Assembly (NCBI GenBank): GCA_902771935.1
Contig: CACXYM010000004.1
Span: 1 to 64,000, forward strand
DNA: 64,000 nucleotides
Reading direction: 5' to 3'
Origin: an uncultured Bacteroidales bacterium
GTDB lineage: Bacteria; Bacteroidota; Bacteroidia; Bacteroidales; Paludibacteraceae
The position numbers and the translations under genes were made by a program. Shown here in pieces: positions 34,000-43,498 of the stretch (within the stretch, counting starts at the first letter, position 1; each line of letters begins with the position of its first letter). Below the pieces are notes generated by a model that saw only the letters and a list, made by a program, of their open reading frames with translations, was not told where the DNA came from and ran no database searches.

Positions 34000-34192
34000 G
34001 CAGTGGTATGACGAATACCTTGCAGAGATCTCTGCTACTGCTACCGAGAAGACCTCTTCCGAAGACGTCTCCGACTACATGCTGAGACATCAGGCCGAAA
34101 TCCTCGAGGCCCAAGCTGCTGCTCTCCGTGCCCAACTCAAAGCACGCCACCAACCACAACCTACTCCATCCCCTACTCCCGAAACTACATAA
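33962..34192 (+). CDS. Small hypothetical protein, 76 aa
   Basis: MLQQQWKVEHPFEQWYDEYL opens a short soluble protein, helical in the middle (DYMLRHQAEILEAQAAALRA) and ending in a Pro/Thr-rich tail (QPQPTPSPTPETT). I do not recognise a family. A strong promoter and a repeat-array leader stand upstream and a hairpin downstream (34221), so it is an independent unit. A start at 33934 in another frame is discussed separately. Confidence 0.65.
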   Translation: MLQQQWKVEHPFEQWYDEYLAEISATATEKTSSEDVSDYMLRHQAEILEAQAAALRAQLKARHQPQPTPSPTPETT

Positions 34193-34220
34193 ACCGCGTC
34201 CACTACATTACCACATAGCA

Positions 34221-34254
34221 AAGGCGCAAACCCGTTCATTCGGAGCTGCGCCTT
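34221..34254. terminator. Hairpin between the small gene and the BspA-like gene
   Basis: AAGGCGCA pairs with TGCGCCTT over an 18-base loop. The following T-run is weak on both strands, so it may serve as a modest bidirectional terminator. Five imperfect heptamers follow (34257-34291). Confidence 0.6.
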
Positions 34255-34290
34255 CTCTAATCTCAAATTTCCAATCTAAAGTCTCAAATA

Positions 34291-37200
34291 TTACTTCACT
34301 TCCTGTCCTTGCACACTATAAGTCTTTCCGTCACGGAGGATGTACAATTGACCGTTATGGATAAATTTGGTAGTCGTTGGCACTTGGTTAATAGTCGTTT
34401 GACTTGTCGGCGTAGTTACCTCGTCTGTGGTGAACGACATGACCTTTTGATCAAGGGTCGTGCCACTACTATTCTTCGCTGTGATAGTTAAATCGTACCC
34501 TGTTCCGCTATCTAAGCCCGTTACAGTAAAAGAGAATCCGTCTGCTTGTGTTTGATTCGGGCTTCTGCGACCAGGTGCATTAAATGCAATAGAAGTCAAT
34601 TGCCCTTGCTCATTAAATAAAAGCGTACAGATTACATTACCTGATTTATCTCTGATAACGAGTTCATAACTCGCAGCACCACTAATAGAAGGCCAAACGA
34701 TAGTAACAGCTGTTTCAGTAGGCTCTAATTGCACCTCTTCTGTGGTAGTGGGTTTTGCACCTAAGGGACGCACGTCATATAGTCCCCAAGAATCGTGCAT
34801 CACGTAATTATTTAAGTAATCGGCAGGGACATAAACAATCGTGGAATACGGCAGCCCTTCAAGTGCGTTATTATTTACAGTTGGCGGACGCTGACTATAG
34901 CAGGTTATCATTTCAATAGACGTACAGCCTGAGAAAGCCTTAGCCTCAAGAACTTTAACAGAAGAGCCGAAGATGACAGTTCGTAAGTCGGTAAATTCTG
35001 CGAATGCGGATTTCCCTATAACCGTTATCTCGTTGCCGATAGTCAACGATTTTACATATGTTCCATAGGTGTAGTTCTCTGAGAGTGTGCCACTACCTGT
35101 AATATCCAGAGACATTAAAGTAGTGTCTAAAATCCACCTGAGCGCATTGTTTTGACCGCAAAAATTGGACAATAGATAGTCGAATATTGCCTCCATTGTA
35201 GTATCTTGCGTCAATTCTACTGTCCGTGGGTTATTCGTACTGCCATCTGCCCACTGCATAAAGCGGTATCCACGATTAGGCATTGCAGTGAATGTTACCA
35301 AAGATTCGCATATAAGCAATTCACTAATATTATTGGATACATAACCATTTTGTGCTAACATTGAAATCTTATATGGCCGTGGTGCATACTGAACTCTATC
35401 ATCATTTAACATTTGTTTGAAACGTCCTATCTCTCCACAAGGCACATAGATAGAAGCCAAACTCGTGCATCCATAGAAAGCAGAACCTCCAATACTTGTG
35501 ACACTATTGGGAATAGTTACAGATGCCAAACTCGTGCAATCATAGAAAGCAGAACTTCCAATACTTGTGACACTATTGGGAATAGTTACAGATGCCAAAC
35601 TCGTGCAATTCATGAAAGCATATTCTCCAATACTTGTGACACCATTGGGAATAGTTACAGATGTCAAACTCGTGCAACCATAGAAAGCCCTATCTCCAAT
35701 GCTTGTGACGCTATTGGGAATAGTTATAGATGCCAAACTCGTGCAACCATAGAAAGCATTGTATCCAATCCATTTTGTGCCTTCTTTGATAGCATAGGTT
35801 GATAACGACTTGTCAATAGCCTCTACCAAATATGTATCTGCATAACGAATATTGTCAATAATTGGTAAGTTGGTACATCCAGAGAAAGCACCAATTCCAA
35901 TACTTGTGACACTATTGGGAATAATAACAGATGTTAAACGGGTGCAATTCATGAAAGCCCGAGGTCCAATCCATTTTGTGCTTTCTTTGATATGACATGT
36001 TGATAGGGACGTGTCAACAGCCCCGATCAAATACGTATCAGCATAACGAATATTATCAACAACTGGCAAACTCGTGCAACCATAGAAAGCAGAACTTCCA
36101 ATACTTGTGACACTATTGGGAATAGTTACAGATGCCAAACTCGTGCAACCATAGAAAGCAGAACCTCCAATACTTGTGACACTATTACCAATGGTTACAG
36201 ATTCCAAACCAGTGCAACCATAGAAAGCCCTATCTCCAATGCTTGTGACGCTATTGGGAATAGTCACTGAAGTTAGATTAGTGCAACTATAAAAAGCATA
36301 TTTTCCAATGCTCGTGACACTATTGGGAATAGTTACAGATGCCAAACTCGTGCAACCATAGAAAGCAGAACCTCCAATACTTGTGACACTATTGGGAATA
36401 GTTACAGATGCCAAACTCGTGCAACCATAGAAAGCAGAACCTCCAATACTTGTGACACTATTGGGAATAGTCACTGAAGTTAGATTAGTGCAACTATAAA
36501 AAGCATATTTTCCAATGCTCGTGACACTATTTGGAATAGTGATAGAGCTCAGACTCGTGCAACCAGAGAAAGTCTCGGCTCCGATGCTTGTGACACTGTT
36601 TGGTATAGTTAAGGCAAGCATTTTTTTGCAATTCATGAAAGCATATTCTCCAATGCTTATAATGCTGTTAGGGATAGTCACCGAGGTCAAACTACTGCAA
36701 CTAGAGAATGCGTTCTCTCCAATGCTTATGACACTATTCGGAATAGTAACAGATGTTAAACGGGTGCAATTCTTGAAAGCCTGAGATCCAATCCATTTTG
36801 TGCCTTCTTTGATAGCATAGGTTGATAACGACTTGTCAACAGCCCCTATCAAATACGTATCAGCATAACGAATATTGTCAAAAACTGGCAAACCACTGCA
36901 ACCATAGAAAGCATCACGTTCAATACTTGTGACACTATTGGGAATAGTTATAGATGTCAAACTCGTGCAATTATAGAAAGCATTGTATCCAATCCATTTT
37001 GTGCCTTCTTTGATAGTATAGGTTGATAACGACTTGTCAATAGCCTCTACCAAATATGTATCTGCATAACGAATATTGTCAATAACTGGTAAGTTGGTAC
37101 ATCCAGAGAAAGCACCGATTCCAATACTTGTGACACTATTGGGAATAGTTACAGATGCCAAACTCGTGCAACCATGGAAAGCAGAACCTCCAATACTTGT

Positions 37201-37563
37201 GACACTATTGGGAATAGTTACAGATGCCAAACTCGTGCATCCATAGAAAGCATCATCTCCAATGCTCGTGACGCTATTAGGAATCGTCAAAGAGGTTAAG
37301 CTCCTGCAATCTTCGAAGGCTCGTGCTCCAATACCCGTAACACTATAATTTGTTCCATTATAGTTAATAGAGGCAGGAATATTTGCTATTATTAGACCAG
37401 AATAGTTTTCCTGTAATAATTGATATTCGTACGTCACCTCTGCTTTTTTATTTTCTACATCAAGATTATAGTACAAATCGCCGATTTGAACCTTTTCGGC
37501 TGCAAAAATAATTCCTACGCTTGCTACTAAAGCAAGGAATAAAGTAAATAATTTCGTTTTCAT
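34291..37563 (-). CDS. BspA-like leucine-rich-repeat surface protein
   Basis: 1090 residues. Signal peptide [20 protein letters not shown]; then about 25 LRR_5 units of roughly 23 residues ([20 protein letters not shown]) over about residues 60-720, interrupted by four copies of a [19 protein letters not shown] plus TKWIG cassette. An InlB-like beta segment, a second short LRR block, an FN3-like domain ([17 protein letters not shown]) and a C-terminal tail [20 protein letters not shown] plus QEVK follow. BspA-type proteins bind host proteins or other bacteria. The DNA repeats are near-identical and favour recombination. ATG at 37563 fits the signal peptide; an upstream in-frame start is rejected. 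Confidence 0.92.
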   Translation of the reverse strand: MKTKLFTLFLALVASVGIIFAAEKVQIGDLYYNLDVENKKAEVTYEYQLLQENYSGLIIANIPASINYNGTNYSVTGIGARAFEDCRSLTSLTIPNSVTSIGDDAFYGCTSLASVTIPNSVTSIGGSAFHGCTSLASVTIPNSVTSIGIGAFSGCTNLPVIDNIRYADTYLVEAIDKSLSTYTIKEGTKWIGYNAFYNCTSLTSITIPNSVTSIERDAFYGCSGLPVFDNIRYADTYLIGAVDKSLSTYAIKEGTKWIGSQAFKNCTRLTSVTIPNSVISIGENAFSSCSSLTSVTIPNSIISIGEYAFMNCKKMLALTIPNSVTSIGAETFSGCTSLSSITIPNSVTSIGKYAFYSCTNLTSVTIPNSVTSIGGSAFYGCTSLASVTIPNSVTSIGGSAFYGCTSLASVTIPNSVTSIGKYAFYSCTNLTSVTIPNSVTSIGDRAFYGCTGLESVTIGNSVTSIGGSAFYGCTSLASVTIPNSVTSIGSSAFYGCTSLPVVDNIRYADTYLIGAVDTSLSTCHIKESTKWIGPRAFMNCTRLTSVIIPNSVTSIGIGAFSGCTNLPIIDNIRYADTYLVEAIDKSLSTYAIKEGTKWIGYNAFYGCTSLASITIPNSVTSIGDRAFYGCTSLTSVTIPNGVTSIGEYAFMNCTSLASVTIPNSVTSIGSSAFYDCTSLASVTIPNSVTSIGGSAFYGCTSLASIYVPCGEIGRFKQMLNDDRVQYAPRPYKISMLAQNGYVSNNISELLICESLVTFTAMPNRGYRFMQWADGSTNNPRTVELTQDTTMEAIFDYLLSNFCGQNNALRWILDTTLMSLDITGSGTLSENYTYGTYVKSLTIGNEITVIGKSAFAEFTDLRTVIFGSSVKVLEAKAFSGCTSIEMITCYSQRPPTVNNNALEGLPYSTIVYVPADYLNNYVMHDSWGLYDVRPLGAKPTTTEEVQLEPTETAVTIVWPSISGAASYELVIRDKSGNVICTLLFNEQGQLTSIAFNAPGRRSPNQTQADGFSFTVTGLDSGTGYDLTITAKNSSGTTLDQKVMSFTTDEVTTPTSQTTINQVPTTTKFIHNGQLYILRDGKTYSVQGQEVK

Positions 37564-37642
37564 AATGGTATATGCTTTATAGATGTTAAAATAATTAACA
37601 GCTGATGTGCTGATAATAAAGATAACTTCCAAAAGTGAATGA

Positions 37643-38809
37643 TTATTTTTGTCTACTTCTATTGTCAAACTCATGTTTTATTTGGTTCATAATTTTGTCT
37701 GTTTCGGGAAATAACGCAGCTTCGTTAATACCAAAAACATTAAGATCTCTCAAAATAGCATCCTTACTCTCTGCTAGAATTCTAATTCTTATTATAGAAT
37801 CAGTAAATTCAGCCGGTTTTTCTTTTGAATTGTCCAACCCGAAAATTAAAAATGCCCCTTGTTGACGAAGAATTCTTTCATTGTTGAATTTTGGTTTAAC
37901 ACATATGATTTGGTTTATGGTTTCCGATTTTAGATATTGTTCTTTAAAGTGAGGATTATCCTTCTGTATATCATATAATAGGTGTTTGTTATCTCTGGAA
38001 AATACAAATTCGGCCGGCTGTTTTGCTAAATTAGCTAATATACGAACTTCATCACTGTCATTGTAATGAATTTGTTCTCCAAGCATAGGGAAAATTAACA
38101 CTTCACCATCTTTTTCTTTTTCTTCTTTGCAAGCAAAATACAATGCCACTAACGGATTAGTTGAAATATCAAGTAACCTAGTAGGTAATCCATAATGTTG
38201 AATCTTTACCAGATTATCAAAAGTACTCATATCATCTGTAAAATCATACGAATCTCTCCTTATGGCTTCATAGTACATTCTATGTTCGTATTTCATATAA
38301 TTTTTATCTCGCAATACACTAGGAGACGGTTCAAAAGTACAATCGGCATGTCCTCTGAAAAAATACTCTAATTCATCATTCTCATCAGTGAATATATTTT
38401 TTGATAATCTCTCGTAAAAAGCAGAAAAGTTGTCTATGGTATACTTGATATCACATTTCTTCTTTTTTTGCAATTTAGACAAAGGCATCCTCTCAAGGTA
38501 AGAGTCTTCAGTTGAATATACGAGATAAACTTCTTCTGCCGATGTTGCTTCCTTGTATAGTTGAAGCTGACTCTTTATGAAATTATAATTTCTATTTACA
38601 GCATTATACGACCTTATCTCATACAGAAACTTGATGCTATTTTTCTCCAAGACCACGAGATCAAATTCATACGTAGTTCCATCTTTTTTTACATATCTAT
38701 AATGAGTTTTTATATTATCTACTGTAGTACCCAGTTCTGATGAAAGAATTTCTTTTAACTGATTAAACAGTTTTTCTTCATATTCATGATATGACGATAA
38801 CGGTATCAT
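37643..38809 (-). CDS. FRG-domain protein with PD-(D/E)XK-like N-terminus
   Basis: 388 residues, soluble. The FRG core is clear: FFRGHAD near 150-156 and [20 protein letters not shown] at 202-221 followed by ALYFACKEE. Before it, residues 36-100 ([20 protein letters not shown], with D50 and E64-I-R66 then VYLVYST) resemble a restriction-endonuclease fold in which the usual Lys is Arg. FRG domains occur in defence-related and toxin-like proteins, but their chemistry is unknown to me. The gene is AT-richer than its neighbours and has a long structured leader; both hint at recent acquisition. It is a lone gene, 80 bases before the BspA-like gene. Confidence 0.85.
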   Translation of the reverse strand: MIPLSSYHEYEEKLFNQLKEILSSELGTTVDNIKTHYRYVKKDGTTYEFDLVVLEKNSIKFLYEIRSYNAVNRNYNFIKSQLQLYKEATSAEEVYLVYSTEDSYLERMPLSKLQKKKKCDIKYTIDNFSAFYERLSKNIFTDENDELEYFFRGHADCTFEPSPSVLRDKNYMKYEHRMYYEAIRRDSYDFTDDMSTFDNLVKIQHYGLPTRLLDISTNPLVALYFACKEEKEKDGEVLIFPMLGEQIHYNDSDEVRILANLAKQPAEFVFSRDNKHLLYDIQKDNPHFKEQYLKSETINQIICVKPKFNNERILRQQGAFLIFGLDNSKEKPAEFTDSIIRIRILAESKDAILRDLNVFGINEAALFPETDKIMNQIKHEFDNRSRQK

Positions 38810-38917
38810 AGTTATTAATTATTTATGTTGGTGATCATTTTTTATGTCTATCTTTCCTATTCGGCAGAAGGGTGCGATGATTTTTATATTTATAACATAT
38901 TTGTGCATATACACACA

Positions 38918-39069
38918 TAAAAAGCGTAGGCTTTCACTCGCTTCATTTGATGTCTTGAGGTCTTCGACTACCTTAGTAATTCAAACTTACGCACGGAAAA
39001 CTCACGCTATTAACGTGAGCGCGCAGAAACCGTACTTGAATTACTAATAATTTGTTAAAATTGTCGAAG
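38918..39069 (-). other. Structured leader of the FRG gene: nested inverted repeats
   Basis: Around a central stem CTCACG (39001-39006)/CGTGAG (39014-39019) lie TAGTAATTCAA (38974-38984)/TTGAATTACTA (39036-39046) and, further out, CTTCGAC (38962-38968)/GTCGAAG (39063-39069). Closer to the gene, minus strand AAGCG...CGCTTTTTAT (38944-38918) is terminator-like. The whole lies in the roughly 370-base leader between the promoter (39187-39218) and the ATG at 38809. Type unknown: attenuator, ncRNA, or a mobile-element end. Confidence 0.6.
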
Positions 39070-39186
39070 TTTCAACAAATCAAGTTTGGCTTATTACGCT
39101 ATAATTCTTATGTCACCCCATTTAACGTCTAAGGTCTGACGTGCTCCATTTTACGTCCGGAGTGGGGACGAGGTTAAACTCGGCTG

Positions 39187-39218
39187 CAAAGATACTGCTT
39201 TTTTTTGAATTGTGCAAA
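39187..39218 (-). promoter_or_regulatory. Promoter of the FRG-gene transcript
   Basis: Minus strand TTTG (39218-39215), 20 bases, TATCTTTG (39194-39187), GCAG upstream of the -7 box. It diverges from the promoter at 39265. Confidence 0.87.
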
Positions 39219-39264
39219 TAAAATATGGGCATTTTCATTTTATTCGGCGAAAAATACCCAAAAA

Positions 39265-39296
39265 TTTGCGTATGTGCATTTTTTGTTGTATTTTTG
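39265..39296 (+). promoter_or_regulatory. Promoter upstream of the Bat cluster
   Basis: TTTG (39265-39268), 20 bases, TATTTTTG (39289-39296). It probably drives the gene at 39344 and may read on into moxR and the bat genes. Confidence 0.83.
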
Positions 39297-39314
39297 CACG
39301 GTTTTTGTAGGCTT

Positions 39315-39347
39315 ATGGAAAAGCAAGGAACAAAAGGAGAAAAATGA
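39315..39347 (+). CDS. Ten-codon upstream ORF overlapping the next start
   Basis: ATG at 39315 encodes MEKQGTKGEK and stops at TGA (39345-39347), overlapping the ATG at 39344 as ATGA. It is the first ATG of the transcript, so a ribosome reaching 39344 would be coupled through it. Real translation is inference. Confidence 0.4.
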   Translation: MEKQGTKGEK

Positions 39348-40597
39348 TGCGTAGAAGATTATATATATTATTAGGAATAATTAGCATTTTTTCCACAGCT
39401 CTGAGAGCGGATAAATACGTTGGGCGAGTTGTTTCAACAACCGGCGAACCGATTAGTTATGCAACAGTTTATCCAATGGACGATCCAGTTCTTGGAACAG
39501 CTACAAATAACGACGGTTGGTACGAGTTCGAGTGTAACCTACTGCCTACCAGCCGAGTAATCATTTCGTTTATTGGCTACGAGAAACAAAATCTGCCACT
39601 TGCCGCCTTAGTTGATACAGCAACCATCGTTCTCAAAGAACAACCAATAGCCCTGGAGCAATTAGTGGTAGAAGCAAAGCCTTCCAAGCAACGCAACAAG
39701 CGCAAACAGTTGGCACTTTTACTACATGAAGTGTATGTGCAGATGGATAAGGACTTTCCGAAAACCAACGCGGAATATCGCATTGTGAGCGACGTGAGAA
39801 TGGACTCGGAGAATGAGCCATGGGGAATGGAACAAATGATTGCGCGTGTGGTAATGCTACCCGGACAAAAGCAAAACGGCAAAGACTCCTGCCAGATGGC
39901 TGCGGAATACTGCAAACGCTATTTCAAGCAGGAAATTCGTCGGCGCGCAGATACTATTTATGCGGGCGAGACCTTGGAACGAATGGACAAGAATATGCGC
40001 AAAATGGCTACCGCCATCGACTCCGGAGTGGTGGTTCATGAGGCTTTATTCGCTTTTGGAGACGTCCGCGATATGTTTGAGGACTGCCTTAACGACATTA
40101 AACATTGGACAGTAAGTACCGAATCCGAAGGCGAGACTGTACTGAAGCATACTATCAAAAAGAACTATTTCGGCATCGTGCGCTATAGTTTGGTATATAA
40201 TTATATAGTGGACTCGAAAACCCTCCGCATCAAACGCTTCTCCGCCAATGGCGATGTCTATGTCAATATTCCGTTTGGCGTCAAACTGAATGCAGACCAA
40301 CTCCAGATGCTGAACCTGCTGAACATGTCCGAACAACAGATTGAGAAATTCCGCTTGCGCAAAGCCGATGCGCACATGGTTGTTAATACGATTTACCAGG
40401 AACGCGATGCACACCTATATATATTAGAGAAGAATCTGCGCGCAGACGCCAAGTTATTAGGCACGAAGAAAGCGGAAATACCACTTAAGATTCAGGCCAC
40501 GCAACGCGTTACACGCCTAAAAACGGACAATGTGAAGCCGCTAAAAAAGCAAGAAATAACCAAACGTATTAAGCGACAAATAGTAGAAATTTACTGA
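39344..40597 (+). CDS. Carboxypeptidase-regulatory-like domain protein
   Basis: 417 residues. A signal peptide (RRRLYILLGIISIFSTALRA) leads to a CarboxypepD_reg-like beta-sandwich (YVGRVVSTTGEPISYATVYP to VIISFIGYEKQNLPL, about 25-90) of the sort placed at the N-terminus of TonB-dependent receptors; here no receptor barrel follows. The rest, about 300 residues, is a conserved unknown region of Bacteroidetes envelope proteins. ATGs at 39344 and 39347 are both usable. Its place before the Bat operon suggests an envelope role. Confidence 0.82.
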   Translation: MMRRRLYILLGIISIFSTALRADKYVGRVVSTTGEPISYATVYPMDDPVLGTATNNDGWYEFECNLLPTSRVIISFIGYEKQNLPLAALVDTATIVLKEQPIALEQLVVEAKPSKQRNKRKQLALLLHEVYVQMDKDFPKTNAEYRIVSDVRMDSENEPWGMEQMIARVVMLPGQKQNGKDSCQMAAEYCKRYFKQEIRRRADTIYAGETLERMDKNMRKMATAIDSGVVVHEALFAFGDVRDMFEDCLNDIKHWTVSTESEGETVLKHTIKKNYFGIVRYSLVYNYIVDSKTLRIKRFSANGDVYVNIPFGVKLNADQLQMLNLLNMSEQQIEKFRLRKADAHMVVNTIYQERDAHLYILEKNLRADAKLLGTKKAEIPLKIQATQRVTRLKTDNVKPLKKQEITKRIKRQIVEIY

Positions 40598-40657
40598 TGC
40601 TTATGCTTTTGGCATAGAATTTGCATATTCGCAGTAGAAAATTATAATTATCATTAT

Positions 40658-41653
40658 ATGGAAACAACAATCGATATTCGAGAATTGCAAGAGCGCATAG
40701 AGCGCGAAAGTTCCTTTGTGGACACCCTCACACTTGGAATGAACCAAGTAATTGTAGGTCAGAAGCACTTAGTAGAAAGCTTGCTTATAGGCCTGTTGAG
40801 CGACGGACACATTCTGTTGGAAGGTGTTCCTGGTTTGGCAAAAACATTAGCCATCAAGACGCTTGCTGACCTTATCAAAGCTAATTTTAGCCGTATCCAG
40901 TTTACTCCCGATTTGCTTCCTGCCGATGTATTAGGCACGCAGATATATAGCCAGAAGACGGAAGAGTTCAAAATCAAACGCGGTCCAATCTTCGCTAATT
41001 TTGTGTTGGCAGATGAGATTAACCGTGCGCCGGCTAAAGTACAATCAGCTTTGCTTGAAGCCATGCAGGAACGCCAAATCACTATCGGCGAGCAGACCTT
41101 CAAACTGGATGATCCGTTCTTGGTATTAGCAACTCAGAACCCAATTGAGCAAGAAGGAACTTACCCGCTTCCTGAAGCACAAACAGACCGTTTCATGCTG
41201 AAAGTGGTTATCGGCTATCCAAAGAAAGATGAGGAGCAACAGATTATTCGCCAAAATATTGGTGGCGAGCGCAAGAAAGTCACTCCTATCCTATCCACCG
41301 CCGACATTATCAAAGCGCGCGAAGTCGTTCGTCAAGTATATCTGGACGAGAAGATTGAGAAATATATCGTAGATATCGTATTTGCAACCCGTCAGCCGGA
41401 ACAATACGGTTTAGAGAAACTCAAACCAATGATTAACTTCGGCGGTAGTCCGCGTGCAAGTATCAACTTGGCTCTGGCAGCTCGTGCTTACGCATTTATT
41501 CACCGTCGCGGTTATGTTATTCCGGAAGATGTGCGCGCCGTTTGCTACGACGTACTGCGTCACCGTATTGGTCTGACTTACGAGGCAGAAGCCAATAACA
41601 TGACGACGGAAGATATCATTACCGAGGTATTGAACGCGGTTCAAGTGCCTTAA
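40658..41653 (+). CDS. MoxR-family AAA+ ATPase
   Basis: 331 residues. Walker A (LLEGVPGLAKTLAIKTLADL), Walker B with ADEINRAPAKVQSALLEAMQ, sensor 1 (VLATQNPIEQEGTYPLPEAQ) and the sensor-2 lid domain (GGSPRASINLALAARAYA). MoxR ATPases act with von Willebrand-type proteins as chaperones; next to DUF58 and BatA-E this is the ATPase of the Bat system. Confidence 0.97.
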   Translation: METTIDIRELQERIERESSFVDTLTLGMNQVIVGQKHLVESLLIGLLSDGHILLEGVPGLAKTLAIKTLADLIKANFSRIQFTPDLLPADVLGTQIYSQKTEEFKIKRGPIFANFVLADEINRAPAKVQSALLEAMQERQITIGEQTFKLDDPFLVLATQNPIEQEGTYPLPEAQTDRFMLKVVIGYPKKDEEQQIIRQNIGGERKKVTPILSTADIIKAREVVRQVYLDEKIEKYIVDIVFATRQPEQYGLEKLKPMINFGGSPRASINLALAARAYAFIHRRGYVIPEDVRAVCYDVLRHRIGLTYEAEANNMTTEDIITEVLNAVQVP

Positions 41654-41654
41654 T

Positions 41655-41720
41655 AGTCGAAAGTCAAAAGTCGAAAGTCAAAAGTTGAAAGAAGTCGCCT
41701 AGTTGAAAGTAAAAAGTTTT
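41655..41720 (+). repeat. 14/7-base repeat array before the DUF58 start codon
   Basis: AGTCGAAAGTCAAA twice (41655-41682), AGTTGAAAGAAGTCGCCT, AGTTGAAAGTAAAA, AGTTTT and then ATG at 41721. It occupies the whole gap after moxR. Confidence 0.8.
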
Positions 41721-42605
41721 ATGACTAGCGAAGAATTATTACAAAAAGTTAGGAAGATAGAGATTAAGACGCGCGGTCTTAGTCGCAACATCTTTGCCGG
41801 TGAATATCACAGCCAGTTCAAAGGTCGAGGAATGGCCTTTAGCGAAGTGCGTGAGTACCAGCCTGGTGATGATGTGCGCAGTATCGACTGGAACGTCACA
41901 GCGCGACTGAACAAGCCATATATTAAGGTGTTTGAGGAAGAGCGCGAACTGACTGTGATGTTACTTGTCGATGTGAGCGGAAGCCGTAACTTCGGAACAA
42001 TCAGTCAAACCAAGCGCGATATGATGGCGGAAGTGGCTGCTACCCTTGCATTCTCTACCATTGAGAACAACGATAAAGTGGGTGTGATATTCTTCTCAGA
42101 CAAAATAGAGAAATTTATTCCCGCCAAGAAAGGTAAAACCCATGTGCTGCACATCATTCGCGAGTTACTGTCGTTTGAGCCGACATCTGCCGGCACCGAT
42201 ATAGCAAACGCTTTGGAGTACTTCACGAACGCACAGAAACGTCGTTGCACGGCATTCCTTATAACCGACTTTATCAACGAATGGTGGCGGAATAAAGAGG
42301 CTGCGCAGAATATGGAGAAAGCCTTTATGATTTCTGCTAACCGTCACGATATCAACCTGATACAAATATATGACCGTCGCGATGCCGAGATGCCCAATGT
42401 AGGATTGTTGAAGGTCAAGGATGCCGAAACAGGCAAGCGTATTTGGGTAGATACGGCAGTGGAAGATGTGCGCAAAGCATATGACCAAGAATGGGCTGAC
42501 CAACAAGCGAGTATCCAATTACTGATGACCAAAACCGGCACAAACTCCGTATCCATCAGGACGGATGATGATTTTGTGAAGAAATTAATGACATTATTTA
42601 GATGA
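41721..42605 (+). CDS. DUF58 / von Willebrand-like protein of the Bat operon
   Basis: 294 residues, soluble. The DUF58 signature GDDVRSIDWNVTARLNKPYI plus KVFEEERELT is followed by a vWA-like core (VMLLVDVSGSRNFGT). It is the usual partner of MoxR. An in-frame TTG at 41703 lies inside the repeat array, so the ATG at 41721 is chosen. Its end overlaps the next gene by 4 bases. Confidence 0.95.
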   Translation: MTSEELLQKVRKIEIKTRGLSRNIFAGEYHSQFKGRGMAFSEVREYQPGDDVRSIDWNVTARLNKPYIKVFEEERELTVMLLVDVSGSRNFGTISQTKRDMMAEVAATLAFSTIENNDKVGVIFFSDKIEKFIPAKKGKTHVLHIIRELLSFEPTSAGTDIANALEYFTNAQKRRCTAFLITDFINEWWRNKEAAQNMEKAFMISANRHDINLIQIYDRRDAEMPNVGLLKVKDAETGKRIWVDTAVEDVRKAYDQEWADQQASIQLLMTKTGTNSVSIRTDDDFVKKLMTLFR

Positions 42606-43498
42606 ATATCTTATTAGCCATAGTAGTTAGTGCAGCGATAGATTCAGCAACCCTGTTCATCGGCGACCAGACAAACATACACCTACAAGCGACATGTGAC
42701 CCGTCGGAACAGGTGCAAATGCCTGTTTACGGTGAAACGCTGATACCAGAGATTGAAATCGTAGAACGCACGAATGTAGATACGACCAAACTGAAAGACG
42801 GCCGCTATCAACTCAATCAGACGCTGACCGTAACGTCGTTCAAAGATTCGTTGTTCTACATTAATCCGCTGCCCTTTGTGTCAGGTGAAGACACGTTTTG
42901 GTCGGAAGGGATGACGTTTAATGTCATTCAACCCTTCGAGATTGACACGACACTTGCAATAACGGATATCAAACCCATTGCTAAAGCACCAATCTGGCTG
43001 TGGGGCATCTTCCGATGGATACTATTAGCAATACTTCTAATCGGCTTAGGCATAGGCAGTTACTACTTGTACGTATTTATCGGTAAGCGCAAAGGCGTTA
43101 TTCCTGAGAAACCTGCTGAGCCTGCCCGTCCTGCAGAAGAAGTGGCATTGGAAAAACTGGATCAAATCAAAGAAGCGAAGATTTGGCAGTCCGGTCAAGT
43201 GAAAGAGTATCATACGGAATTGACCGACGTGGTGCGCGAATATATAGGTGCACGGTTCGATGTCCGTTCGTCTGAAAAGACTTCTGACGAGACACTTCGC
43301 GCCATGAAGCCAATTTTGAGCGAAAAGAGAGACTTGTTCGAACAGTTACGCAAGATGCTATCATTAGCAGACCTTGTCAAATTCGCCAAGTGGACCACCA
43401 CTCCGGACGAGAACGAGATGGCACTACGTACTGCCTATACATTTGTTCATGAAACGACTCCGGAACAAACTGAAGAAGAAAAGGAGGAAACTGTATGA
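42602..43498 (+). CDS. Membrane protein of the Bat operon (DUF4381-like)
   Basis: 298 residues. A periplasmic beta-rich N-terminal half (TLFIGDQTNIHLQATCDPSE), one transmembrane helix (WILLAILLIGLGIGSYYLYV, about 140-165), and a cytoplasmic helical half (EYHTELTDVVREYIGARFDV) ending in a Glu-rich tail. The layout matches the unnamed protein found between DUF58 and BatA in Bacteroidetes. It overlaps both neighbours by 4 bases. Confidence 0.85.
   Translation: MNILLAIVVSAAIDSATLFIGDQTNIHLQATCDPSEQVQMPVYGETLIPEIEIVERTNVDTTKLKDGRYQLNQTLTVTSFKDSLFYINPLPFVSGEDTFWSEGMTFNVIQPFEIDTTLAITDIKPIAKAPIWLWGIFRWILLAILLIGLGIGSYYLYVFIGKRKGVIPEKPAEPARPAEEVALEKLDQIKEAKIWQSGQVKEYHTELTDVVREYIGARFDVRSSEKTSDETLRAMKPILSEKRDLFEQLRKMLSLADLVKFAKWTTTPDENEMALRTAYTFVHETTPEQTEEEKEETV

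Noticed and set aside
35440-37300. Non-coding tandem repeat or CRISPR within the BspA-like gene
   Set aside because: The 69-base repeats translate into LRR units in one long open frame on the minus strand.
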